Source: Pseudanabaena frigida (GTDB lineage: Bacteria; Cyanobacteriota; Cyanobacteriia; Pseudanabaenales; Pseudanabaenaceae). From it: 64,000 nt of DNA. The notes under the pieces are model-generated. The model saw only the letters and a program-made list of their open reading frames with translations. It was not told where the DNA came from and ran no database searches. Position numbers and translations under genes: made by a program. Shown piece after piece: positions 27,015 through 34,440 of this stretch. The stretch spans positions 1 through 64,000 of the forward strand of contig QBML01000021.1 of the NCBI GenBank assembly GCA_003242085.1, given 5' to 3'. Positions within the stretch are counted from its first letter, which is position 1; every line of letters begins with the position of its first letter.

Positions 27015-28250
27015 ATGAAAATCGCAATAATTGGTGGTGGCGCTAGTGGCATGGTCACAGCCTACCTACTCGATAAGCAAGGACATCAAGTCACTGTCTT
27101 TGAACGACAGCCTAGTTTAGGCGGACATATTCGGACATTGAATCAAAATGTACAGCCGAATCAATCCGATTGCAAGGAAAATCTAGAATGTGGAGTAATC
27201 GAATTTCCATCCGTGTTTTCCAACTTTATGCAACTTATGGAAGAACTGGGTGTAGAACTTGAATCAGTTGATATCGGCTCAGCCATGTTTTTTAACAATG
27301 GCAGTCACTATCTATCGGGAGTCGCAATCCGTAAGAACTTCACGGGTATCCGTCGCCTGATTGAGTATTTGCATCTTGATACTCTCTATGCTCGTTCCAT
27401 AGGATTATGGCTCAGAATCAAATTTGCAGACGTAAAAGAGTTCGATAATCATCCTCTGTCGCAATATTTGAAACGCTCTTGCGATCGCAATACTTGGTTG
27501 AAGTTACTAGTCATGTATAGCTACTCGATGCCGATGGAAATGATTGACGACTTTCCCGCCGAATTAGCGATGCCAGTTTTGCGAGACGATGTTGCAGTCA
27601 AATGGTTCAGGATTAAAGGTGGCGTGTATTCCTATATTCAAAAAATCTTGGCAAAATTTAAAGGCGAAGTAGTTCTCAATGAAGAGATCGACCATATTTT
27701 CAGAAGTTCCAATGCTATCAAAATTGTGCGATCGCAGGGCAAAGTTCAAGAATTTGATAAGGTCGTATTTGCGACACCACCTGACCAAGTGCTATCACTA
27801 TTAGCCGATCCGACTGAATCGGAAGTCAAACGTTTTTCGGAATGGAGAGCAAATTATGTGAATAGCATTGTGCATGGGGATAGCTCTATGTACGATCGCT
27901 ACGGCATCACACAGCCTTCAGAATTCGACTTTTTTCAAACCGATACAGGTTGGGGCTATAACAGTTGCCTCAATCAGCTTTGTGATATCGCATTATCACA
28001 AAAATATTTTCTATCCTATCAACTCGAAGAGATAATTGCTGGCGATCGCATTATTCATATCCAAAAGCATCACACGCCGTTATATACCACTGAAGCTTTT
28101 AAGTATCGCGATGAAGTAGTTGCTACTAATGGTGAGAATAATACCTATCATGCAGGATCTTACCTTGGTGATGGATTACATGAAGGCGCGATTACTTCGG
28201 CGCTTCGAGTAGCCCAACTAGTTGGTGTAGAACAATTTGCGATGAAATAA
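27015..28250 (+). CDS. FAD-dependent amine oxidase-like oxidoreductase
   Basis: The 411-residue product begins MKIAIIGGGASGMVTAYLL with the GxGxxG motif and VFERQPSLGGHIRT, the second FAD contact, as in amine oxidase/NAD(P)-binding_8 proteins. GSYLGDGLHEGAITSAL near the end is the C-terminal FAD motif. Substrate unknown. The start codon abuts the 145-bp repeat array, so no normal ribosome-binding site precedes it. Its place next to a carotenoid-type FAD enzyme suggests a shared pathway (inference). Confidence 0.75.
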   Translation: MKIAIIGGGASGMVTAYLLDKQGHQVTVFERQPSLGGHIRTLNQNVQPNQSDCKENLECGVIEFPSVFSNFMQLMEELGVELESVDIGSAMFFNNGSHYLSGVAIRKNFTGIRRLIEYLHLDTLYARSIGLWLRIKFADVKEFDNHPLSQYLKRSCDRNTWLKLLVMYSYSMPMEMIDDFPAELAMPVLRDDVAVKWFRIKGGVYSYIQKILAKFKGEVVLNEEIDHIFRSSNAIKIVRSQGKVQEFDKVVFATPPDQVLSLLADPTESEVKRFSEWRANYVNSIVHGDSSMYDRYGITQPSEFDFFQTDTGWGYNSCLNQLCDIALSQKYFLSYQLEEIIAGDRIIHIQKHHTPLYTTEAFKYRDEVVATNGENNTYHAGSYLGDGLHEGAITSALRVAQLVGVEQFAMK

Positions 28251-28258
28251 AAGTAAAG

Positions 28259-28336
28259 GTTTGTATCTTATTCAGTTAATTCAATCAATTCATTCGGGAA
28301 ATCAATCGATCGCCTGTCACAGTAGTTCCATAAACC
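28259..28336. repeat. Dispersed repeat family A, copy 6
   Basis: TTTGTATCTTATTCAGTTAA, TTCAATCAATTCATTCGGGA, AATCAATCGATCGCCTGTCA, CAGTAGTTCCATAAACC. This is one of the best-preserved copies and lies 9 bases after the preceding stop. Confidence 0.65.
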
Positions 28337-28386
28337 AGAGTTGTTAATTCATCTTTGGTAAATATTCTCAAATTAAGGAGTACATC

Positions 28387-28569
28387 ATGAGTTTAGAAAA
28401 TAGAACTAAAGCAGCTGCTAAAAATGTTGAAGGCAAAGTTCAAGAAACAGTCGGTGATTTGACTGGGAATAAAAAAGATCAGGTGCAGGGCAATGCAAAA
28501 CAAGCTGAGGCTAAAGTGCGTAATGCTGCCGAAGATGTCAAAGATGCAGTCAAAAAAGCTGTTGACTAA
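28387..28569 (+). CDS. CsbD family stress protein
   Basis: Sixty residues, rich in Lys, Ala and Asp, with KNVEGKVQETVGDLTGNKKD, the CsbD signature. CsbD proteins are small, abundant and induced by general stress; the biochemical role is unknown. AAGGAG at 28376-28381 gives a strong ribosome site. First gene of the stress-type cluster. Confidence 0.9.
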   Translation: MSLENRTKAAAKNVEGKVQETVGDLTGNKKDQVQGNAKQAEAKVRNAAEDVKDAVKKAVD

Positions 28570-28607
28570 TTTATTGTGGTTCGTTTGATCGAAAATTGCT
28601 GTATATG

Positions 28608-28644
28608 GAGATTATAGACGACGCTTTGCGCTGTCTATAATCTC
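28608..28644. terminator. Hairpin after csbD-like gene
   Basis: GAGATTATAGAC (28608-28619) pairs perfectly with 28633-28644; loop 13 bases, followed by TTT. The remaining gap to 28885 is AT-rich with no gene seen. Confidence 0.65.
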
Positions 28645-28885
28645 TTTGGCACTTCCAAGAAAAGAGAACATAAGAATAATAAAGATTTACTACATTCTTA
28701 TACAAGTCAAGCAATAAACGCATTCTTAGACATTTTGGTATACATCATTTCAGACATCTATCTGCAACGCTAGAAAAAGGAATATTAGCAATACTAATTA
28801 GTCCAGAGCAAGATTTATCTAGCAATAGTTAAAGAACCATTAAGTATATGAATTGTATGCGTCACTATTTTAGGAGATCGTAATT

Positions 28886-29611
28886 ATGCATAATAGAAAA
28901 GAATCTTTAACCTCTCGGCGTTCCTTAATCAAATGGGGAATTTATGGCATGGGTGCGATCGCCGTTGCAGCCATGCCAAGCGTACTTAATGCCCAAACAA
29001 TGAGTCGGGGCAAGACTCTTACATTTAATGCAGATGATGTTGGTATTCTTAACTTTGCATTATTGTTAGAAGAACTAGAATCTGCTTTTTATGCTGCTGT
29101 TGTCAGTTCTGGCAAAGTTGTAAATGCCATGGAACTAGAATACATGAATTTTCTAGGTTCTCAAGAAACTGCCCATGTGACCTTCCTGCGTAAAGTTTTA
29201 GCTGATCGAACTCTGTTCGCTACTCAAGATTTAAGTTTCAATCAATCAAGTCTCGATCGCATTCTCACCAACCGCAATAGCATTCTGAATGCTGCAGTTA
29301 CCTTAGAAGATTTAGGCGTTCACGCCTATAATGGTGCGGGGCCAAGCTTGACCAACCCTACCTATTTGCTGGCGGCTGGTTCGATTGTCTCTGTGGAAGC
29401 ACGTCATGCTGCTGGTGTGCGATCGCTACTTGGCAGACCAACGACAGAACCCGATCCCGATCGCCTCGTCAATGATGCCAACTTAAATGCAAGTCTCAAT
29501 CCATTTAAAGGAAAAGCTTACGACGAGCTATATACACCCAAACAGATTGTAGCCATTGTCAGTTCGCTAAATATTCTCAACAATCCAATTAATGGCGGCC
29601 TTGTCTCTTAA
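28886..29611 (+). CDS. Ferritin-like domain protein with Tat-type signal
   Basis: The 241-residue product begins with a twin-arginine signal (SRRSLIKWG, residues 11-19, then a hydrophobic stretch to about 36). The mature part has ferritin_2 features: ALLLEELESAFYAAVV, GSQETAHVTFLRKVL, AVTLEDLGVHAYNGA and SVEARHAAGVRSLLG, which supply Glu and His ligands. Such proteins are exported, belong to the desiccation-related group and may store or oxidise iron or protect from stress. A ribosome site AGGAGA lies at 28871-28876. A second family member follows 81 bases later. Confidence 0.85.
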   Translation: MHNRKESLTSRRSLIKWGIYGMGAIAVAAMPSVLNAQTMSRGKTLTFNADDVGILNFALLLEELESAFYAAVVSSGKVVNAMELEYMNFLGSQETAHVTFLRKVLADRTLFATQDLSFNQSSLDRILTNRNSILNAAVTLEDLGVHAYNGAGPSLTNPTYLLAAGSIVSVEARHAAGVRSLLGRPTTEPDPDRLVNDANLNASLNPFKGKAYDELYTPKQIVAIVSSLNILNNPINGGLVS

Positions 29612-29692
29612 CTGTATAAATGCTCGGACTCTCACCTTCAAATACTGTCCTAAATTCATCTAAATATTGCCATCCAGCAGGAAGCGATCGCC

Positions 29693-30571
29693 ATGACTCC
29701 TTACTTTATTATTTTCAGAACGAGTTTCAAAAAGATTTTCCATAGTTTTCAAAGTGTAGTTAGTAAAACATTACTTCCTATCAAGCTCAGCCTAGCTTTT
29801 ATCCCTTTACTATCCTTACTACTTTTCTTTGGGCTTGTTACTCCAGCCTATGGTCAAGGGGCAGTCCTAAGCCCTAGAGAAGTTGCCGAATACGCGCTCA
29901 CTCTAGAAAAAATCGAAGCAGATTTTTATCGCCGCGCTGCTAGTGCTGCACAGAATGGCGGATTGGTATCTGCACCACAAATAGCGAAGGATGCGATCGC
30001 ATCCTATGGTGCCGATGAAGCCAAACATGTAACCGATCTCTCATCAGCATTGCGTTCTATTGGCGGAAATCCTGATGCAATTACCATTCCTGCTAGTCCA
30101 AACTATAATGCTATTCTCGGTCGCGATCCCTTTGCGAATCCTACAGACTTCCTATTAGCGGGACAATATGTAGAAGATCTCGGTGTCGCTGCCTATAAAG
30201 GACAGGTACAGAATTTGCTTGCCGCAGGTGAAGCAGGTAAGCCAATCTTAGCTGCTGCCCTAGAAATTCATAGTGTAGAAGCTCGACATGCGGCTGGGAT
30301 TAGATTCTTACGTCAGTCTTTACTCGGAGCCGATGTGCGTCCTTGGATTTCTACTAACGCGAGCAATAGTGAAGTCATCTATAACGAGAATCGTCTTGAT
30401 TCTCCTATTCCATTCCCACTTGATGCTTTTGATGGCTATGCAACCAAAGATGAAGTCCTTGCATTGGTCAACCCAATCTTAAATGTAGCGCAGCAACCCA
30501 ATGGTCAGCCTAGCGAAGTTCCAATTCCTAGCACCAACGAACCTGCGGCTCCTGTACGAGGCTTGTGGTAA
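29693..30571 (+). CDS. Ferritin-like domain protein, second paralogue
   Basis: The 292-residue product has a long N-terminal basic region and hydrophobic signal (about 29-54), then ferritin-like motifs parallel to the preceding protein: EYALTLEKIEADFYRRAA, YGADEAKHVTDLSSAL, QYVEDLGVAAYKGQVQ and SVEARHAAGIRFLRQ. The C-terminal tail is Pro-rich. The pairing suggests divergence after duplication; metal ligands appear conserved. The role is presumed to be periplasmic or thylakoid-lumen stress protection. Confidence 0.83.
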   Translation: MTPYFIIFRTSFKKIFHSFQSVVSKTLLPIKLSLAFIPLLSLLLFFGLVTPAYGQGAVLSPREVAEYALTLEKIEADFYRRAASAAQNGGLVSAPQIAKDAIASYGADEAKHVTDLSSALRSIGGNPDAITIPASPNYNAILGRDPFANPTDFLLAGQYVEDLGVAAYKGQVQNLLAAGEAGKPILAAALEIHSVEARHAAGIRFLRQSLLGADVRPWISTNASNSEVIYNENRLDSPIPFPLDAFDGYATKDEVLALVNPILNVAQQPNGQPSEVPIPSTNEPAAPVRGLW

Positions 30572-30590
30572 TTAATTTACCACCTTTCCT

Positions 30591-30626
30591 AAAATGGATT
30601 GCAACAAAAAACTTGTAATCCATTTT
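30591..30626. terminator. Hairpin between ferritin-like and coiled-coil genes
   Basis: AAAATGGATT (30591-30600) pairs with AATCCATTTT (30617-30626). It sits upstream of the preferred start of the next gene, which argues against the earlier ATG at 30594, as that codon lies inside the stem. Confidence 0.5.
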
Positions 30627-30659
30627 AAAGCTCTATTTGTAATATTGGAAATATTAAGT

Positions 30660-31427
30660 ATGTCTAACCTAGTTAAAGAGAAGATAACAACCAATCTCGA
30701 AAAAGCAAAGGGAGAGGGTAAGATGCGTGCCGAGCATATTCGAGAAATCGTTAAAGATGCAGTTTTACAGACAGTTTCTGAGCTACAAGAAGGTAGTAGC
30801 GAAATTCGTTTAATTGTTAAGGACGCTATTTCTACGGTAATTTCCGATCTGAAAGACAACGAAAAAGAAAATACTGAAAAAATTACGGCTTCAATCGAGG
30901 GTGCTATCGAAGGAGGTACTTATCAGCGACAACTAGCGATCGCGCAACGACGGGCAAGGCTGCTTGAGATTCAAGCGCAGTTGGATGAGCAACAGCAACA
31001 GTTGGATCGCGAAATCAGTGATGTTTTAATCGATATTAAAGCCTCTGAATCAGCTGATTTTATCGATGACAATTCGGCAGCAATTAATTTAGCGGTCGAT
31101 ACAGTGCAAGAACGGCAGGCATCGGGGTTGTTGGAAGAGCAGTATCTCAAGCTCAAAGCTAAACTAGCTAGTTTGGATGTTAAGTTAGCGCTTCGTTACG
31201 GCGATCGCTATAACCAAGTTAAGCAACAATGGGACAACGCTAAAACTTGGTACGACCAGAAGAAGACTGAAGCAGAGACAAGTGGAACTATACCTTTACA
31301 GCAAAAGCAGTTAGAAATAGAACAAAACTTGGGCGATCTTGGCTCAGTTGTTGCGCGTAAAGAGAAAGAGATTAAACAGAATTTACAAGAGCGTTGGGAG
31401 GATAAAATCTCTGGTTCCAAGCATTGA
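30660..31427 (+). CDS. Coiled-coil protein of unknown function
   Basis: About 255 residues with very high helix and coiled-coil potential: AHIREIVKDAVLQTVSELQE, then RRARLLEIQAQLDEQQQQLD and QLEIEQNLGDLGSVVARKEK. No membrane segment or catalytic motif is visible. ATG 30660 is chosen over ATG 30594, which is in a hairpin. Similar proteins (DUF6781-like) accompany CsbD and ferritin-like genes in other bacteria, as I recall, so a structural stress role is possible. A hairpin follows the stop. Confidence 0.65.
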   Translation: MSNLVKEKITTNLEKAKGEGKMRAEHIREIVKDAVLQTVSELQEGSSEIRLIVKDAISTVISDLKDNEKENTEKITASIEGAIEGGTYQRQLAIAQRRARLLEIQAQLDEQQQQLDREISDVLIDIKASESADFIDDNSAAINLAVDTVQERQASGLLEEQYLKLKAKLASLDVKLALRYGDRYNQVKQQWDNAKTWYDQKKTEAETSGTIPLQQKQLEIEQNLGDLGSVVARKEKEIKQNLQERWEDKISGSKH

Positions 31428-31435
31428 CTTGCATG

Positions 31436-31477
31436 AGATCCCAAAATTTCTCTTGTTTAAGAAAAATTTTGGGATCT
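31436..31477. terminator. Hairpin after the coiled-coil gene
   Basis: AGATCCCAAAATTT (31436-31449) pairs perfectly with 31464-31477, eight bases after the stop. Confidence 0.65.
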
Positions 31478-31546
31478 TAATTAACTCTTTAATGGCTTTC
31501 AATTTACCCATCACATAGTTTTTATCTCAAGAAAGAGGAGTCAAAT

Positions 31547-31726
31547 ATGAAATTCATTCAAATCCTTCTAGGGATTCTTTTACCACCACTCGGTGTTTTT
31601 CTAACCTACGGTTTAAGCTCTACTTTTTTAATCAATATTGGACTAACCCTATTAGGTTGGATCCCTGGCATTATTCATGCTGTTTGGGCGATTTCTAAAT
31701 ATCAAGAACAACAAGCAAGTAATTAG
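31547..31726 (+). CDS. YqaE/Pmp3 (UPF0057) family small membrane protein
   Basis: Fifty-nine residues with two hydrophobic helices: IQILLGILLPPLGVFLTYGL and INIGLTLLGWIPGIIHAVWA. LPPLGVFL and GWIPGIIHA are the family signature. Pmp3-type proteolipids affect membrane potential and appear under salt or cold stress. GAGGAG at 31535-31540 supports ATG 31547. Confidence 0.88.
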   Translation: MKFIQILLGILLPPLGVFLTYGLSSTFLINIGLTLLGWIPGIIHAVWAISKYQEQQASN

Positions 31727-31765
31727 ATAAAAACTCAAAAGACTATTTGTACTCAGGAGAAAAAA

Positions 31766-32119
31766 ATGATTGGATACTTTGTAACTATATTAGCAACCGC
31801 TCTAGGACTTCTCGTTGTTGATATGGTTGTACCAGGAGTAGATATTGCTAATTTCCCTTCAGCTTTAATAGCTGCAATCGTAATTGGATTGGTAAATGCA
31901 TTCATCAGACCAGTTCTTCAACTTCTATCAATGCCACTGACTTTTGTCACGCTAGGATTATTTTCATTCATTTTGAATGGAATATTACTCTGGATTGCTT
32001 CAATTATAGTTCCAGGTTTTACAATGAGCGGCTTATTGGCATTTATTCTCGCTCCGATTGTTTTATCTTTTAGTAGTACTTTCTTAAATAAGTACTTTGC
32101 TGAGAAGGGTGTTGGATAA
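31766..32119 (+). CDS. Phage holin IV/YvlD-type membrane protein
   Basis: The 117-residue product has four hydrophobic helices, with VNAFIRPVLQLLSMPLTFVT, the signature of the YvlD/holin superfamily IV proteins. In most bacteria these are stress-envelope proteins and not phage lysis proteins; no phage gene is nearby. CAGGAG at 31754-31759 supports the start. Confidence 0.85.
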   Translation: MIGYFVTILATALGLLVVDMVVPGVDIANFPSALIAAIVIGLVNAFIRPVLQLLSMPLTFVTLGLFSFILNGILLWIASIIVPGFTMSGLLAFILAPIVLSFSSTFLNKYFAEKGVG

Positions 32120-32128
32120 GTAGAGGAT

Positions 32129-32158
32129 CGGAGATGGGGGCGAAGCACTTCATCTCCG
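32129..32158. terminator. Hairpin after the YvlD-like gene
   Basis: CGGAGATG (32129-32136) pairs with CATCTCCG (32151-32158); 14-base loop. Confidence 0.5.
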
Positions 32159-32186
32159 CACTATTTGCAAAAATACTGATACTTTT

Positions 32187-32624
32187 ATGAACATTTTTTA
32201 TCGCACTCAGAAAGTTTTATTGACTTTAGCTTTAATGATGGTTTTGATCTTCACAACCGCTTGCAGCTCATCTCAAACTCAATCTCTTAACCCAGTTAAG
32301 ACCACCCAAAATGTAGGATATAGCCAATTAGCGCGTGGTAATTCAGCTGCAGGTCAAGATTTTAGCGATTGGTTAATTCAAGCCAGTAAAGGTTTAGTTA
32401 TGGATGCTTATGTGCGCGATCGCAACAAGTTGGGAGTTGTGATTTCCCCAAGAGTTCTACCTAACGAAGTGAAAGCGCTAGCCCAATCTTTAACTCAAGG
32501 ATTTAGGCATAATTTCCCTAATCAGGACTTAACAGTTTTAATCTATGCTCCAGATAAAAAGCTTATTTTAACTGCTAAATATGATAGCCAATCCAAACAA
32601 ATTGATTATCAGCAAGCTAGTTAA
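32187..32624 (+). CDS. Putative lipoprotein of unknown function
   Basis: The 145-residue product has a signal peptide with a lipobox: VLIFTTACSS, Cys at residue 26. The mature part (about 120 residues) has no recognised domain; LGVVISPRVLPNEVKALAQS and LTVLIYAPDKKLILTAKYD suggest a small alpha/beta domain. A 24-bp hairpin follows 11 bases after the stop. Confidence 0.65.
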   Translation: MNIFYRTQKVLLTLALMMVLIFTTACSSSQTQSLNPVKTTQNVGYSQLARGNSAAGQDFSDWLIQASKGLVMDAYVRDRNKLGVVISPRVLPNEVKALAQSLTQGFRHNFPNQDLTVLIYAPDKKLILTAKYDSQSKQIDYQQAS

Positions 32625-32635
32625 GTAAATCCCAA

Positions 32636-32690
32636 GCCAAATATTTTGTTAAACATGTTACGTCGCAACATGTTTAACAAAATATTTGGC
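32636..32690. terminator. 24-bp perfect hairpin
   Basis: Arms 32636-32659 and 32667-32690 (GCCAAATATTTTGTTAAACA and on) with a 7-base loop. AT-rich and without a T run, so RNA protection or bidirectional termination are both possible. Confidence 0.65.
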
Positions 32691-32746
32691 TCTCATCTCA
32701 GCACAAAATACATTGATTTTTCAACACAAATTTGATTGAGATAACT

Positions 32747-33037
32747 ATGAATAACCAAACTCAAACACTTTCCACTTTTGATGATAATTTCTGGCGACAG
32801 AATTATCATTCTTGCCTGTACGTCGAGCAAGGGATGCAATACGAAGCCTATCAACCTGCATATCAGACAGGACACGAAGGTTATGATCGCTATCCTGGCA
32901 AGAGCTTTGACGAAGCAGAAGCAGAACTAAAACGAGATTACGAAGCGGCGTTAGCCCAACAAAATGCAACAGGATTAAATTGGGACAGAGTCAAAGATGC
33001 GGTTCGAGATGCTTGGGATCAAGCGGGAACCACTTAA
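32747..33037 (+). CDS. Small stress-associated protein of a conserved unknown family
   Basis: Ninety-six residues with YQPAYQTGHEGYDRYPGKSF followed by DEAEAELKRDYE and WDRVKDAVRDAW. The pattern (Y-PAY--G---Y--YPG--FDE-E--L, ending W--A--A-RDAW) recurs in short bacterial proteins linked to stress genes and CsbD. Function unknown; soluble and acidic. ATG 32747 is chosen over a TTG 15 bases upstream. Confidence 0.75.
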   Translation: MNNQTQTLSTFDDNFWRQNYHSCLYVEQGMQYEAYQPAYQTGHEGYDRYPGKSFDEAEAELKRDYEAALAQQNATGLNWDRVKDAVRDAWDQAGTT

Positions 33038-33092
33038 AAGCTACAAGATAATTATGTTGTGATGAGAACAACATAATTATCTCGTAGCTTTT
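33036..33092. terminator. 25-bp hairpin overlapping the preceding stop
   Basis: AAAAGCTAC-AGATAATTATGTTGT pairs with its complement at 33068-33092 with one mismatch; 7-base loop. It begins within the TAA stop codon, giving A-rich and T-rich flanks as in a bidirectional terminator. Confidence 0.7.
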
Positions 33093-33124
33093 CCTTGTAA
33101 AAATTTTTCTTAACTATAAAAGCT

Positions 33125-33634
33125 ATGCCAAATACTAGTGATGAATATAAACGCCAAGTTATGAACGATTTGGCTGGGGGCAACAAAGAAACCCTACCTG
33201 ATGAGATAGAAAGTTATCAAAACTTTGATGATTTTGCTCAAAGATCGACTCGAGAGGAACGTCGTAATCTGTTTAGCAATTTTTTCCATCCCGATCGAGT
33301 TACATCAGCAGAGATGGAACCAGAATTACAAAAAGCACTCGAACGCATTCAACCCAGTCAACGAGATGATGTTGCTAGAGAGTTCTTTAGTCGTTTAAAA
33401 AAACGAGGACTAGGTAATCGAGATCTAGAAAAGCAATTAGGCTTATCCAGTCATAATCCTAGCCAAATGAAATCTGATGATGTTGCTAAACTTGCAGGGT
33501 TCGCCTATCATTCTCATCCCGACATTTTTAATGAAGTTTTAGCCGATCAACCTATACTAGTTAAATTTCTTAGCAATCCTATCGTGGGGGCTGCTTTGGG
33601 TGCGATCGCTTCAAAGTGGATTAGTCATAAATAA
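33125..33634 (+). CDS. Hypothetical protein
   Basis: The 169-residue product is mostly helical and charged (NFDDFAQRSTREERRNLFSN, LEKQLGLSSHNPSQMKSDDV) with a short hydrophobic C-terminus (FLSNPIVGAALGAIASKWIS) that could contact membranes. No family is recognised. It lies between the stress-family gene and a TMEM175-like channel, the latter 16 bases downstream, so they are probably co-transcribed. Confidence 0.65.
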   Translation: MPNTSDEYKRQVMNDLAGGNKETLPDEIESYQNFDDFAQRSTREERRNLFSNFFHPDRVTSAEMEPELQKALERIQPSQRDDVAREFFSRLKKRGLGNRDLEKQLGLSSHNPSQMKSDDVAKLAGFAYHSHPDIFNEVLADQPILVKFLSNPIVGAALGAIASKWISHK

Positions 33635-33650
33635 CTTCAAGTGAGAAAAA

Positions 33651-34325
33651 ATGCGGCTTTTTACACTTCGCTTTGTGAATCTATTCCAAGGTGCGAGAAA
33701 CACGATTCCTAGAGAGTCTGAAAATACTGATATCAGCAATCATCGTATCGATGCTTTAGTTGATGCATTCTTTGCGATCGCGCTAACTCTATTAGTTCTA
33801 GATATTAAGACTTTCCATGTAGATTCTGATAGAGAACTAACCCAGCATTTAATTTTGCTTATTCCTAAGTTTTTTACTTACTTTCTTAGCTTTGCAATCC
33901 TAGGCTTACTATGGTTTGAGCATCAGATGGTGTCACATTATGTTTTGCGATCGGATCGCACGCATATTTGGCTAAATCTTCTGTTTTTGATGTCTATTTC
34001 TATGATTCCTTTCTCAGCGTCGTTATTAGGAGAAAATATTCAACACCCTTCTGCGACTACTTTCTACGGCACTAATCTTTTGATCGTAGGAGTCATTCAA
34101 TATCTCGATTGGGAATATATCACTCGCAAAAATCGCCTAATTGATGAAAATTTAGATCGGCGATTAGTACGTGCTGTTCAGAAAATATTTTTGTTTGTTC
34201 CTCTTACTTATGCGATCGCGATCGAAGTTTCATTTTTCAGTATTTCCCTAAGTTTGGCACTTTATAGTTTAGGTACTTTTGTGGGAGCTTTGAGAATGAA
34301 TGCAATTTTTTACCAATCTCATTAA
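33651..34325 (+). CDS. TMEM175-like (DUF1211) channel-type membrane protein
   Basis: The 224-residue product has six hydrophobic segments. NHRIDALVDAFFAIALTLLV is the helix-1 signature of TMEM175/DUF1211 proteins, in which the usual RxxxFSD becomes R-IDALVD, so the Phe-Ser pair is lost while Arg and Asp remain. Bacterial members form potassium-permeable channels. HIWLNLLFLMSISMIPFSAS matches helix 3-4. Closes the plus-strand stress cluster before a strong bidirectional terminator. Confidence 0.8.
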   Translation: MRLFTLRFVNLFQGARNTIPRESENTDISNHRIDALVDAFFAIALTLLVLDIKTFHVDSDRELTQHLILLIPKFFTYFLSFAILGLLWFEHQMVSHYVLRSDRTHIWLNLLFLMSISMIPFSASLLGENIQHPSATTFYGTNLLIVGVIQYLDWEYITRKNRLIDENLDRRLVRAVQKIFLFVPLTYAIAIEVSFFSISLSLALYSLGTFVGALRMNAIFYQSH

Positions 34326-34356
34326 CTGAATAGAGAAATCTCCGAGCCAACGAATC

Positions 34357-34405
34357 AAAAAAATTTAAAAAAGGGGTGTAAAACACCCCTTTTTTAAATT
34401 TTTTT
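34357..34405. terminator. Bidirectional terminator between converging genes
   Basis: A 23-bp perfect stem with a 3-base loop: GGGGTGT core preceded by an A run and followed by a T run. Both strands show a GC stem plus T tract. It separates the TMEM175-like gene (plus) from the TpsA-CHAT gene (minus). Confidence 0.9.
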
Positions 34406-34440
34406 GGTTTTAGATTGGGCGCAAAGCGCTATAACAATGT

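Noticed and set aside
28645-28885. tRNA or other structured RNA in the gap before the ferritin-like genes
   Set aside because: No cloverleaf-compatible pairing or CCA/T-loop consensus was found by eye.
31766-32119. Possible prophage, suggested by a holin-like protein
   Set aside because: No phage structural, integrase or lysis genes nearby; YvlD/holin IV proteins are common chromosomal stress proteins.
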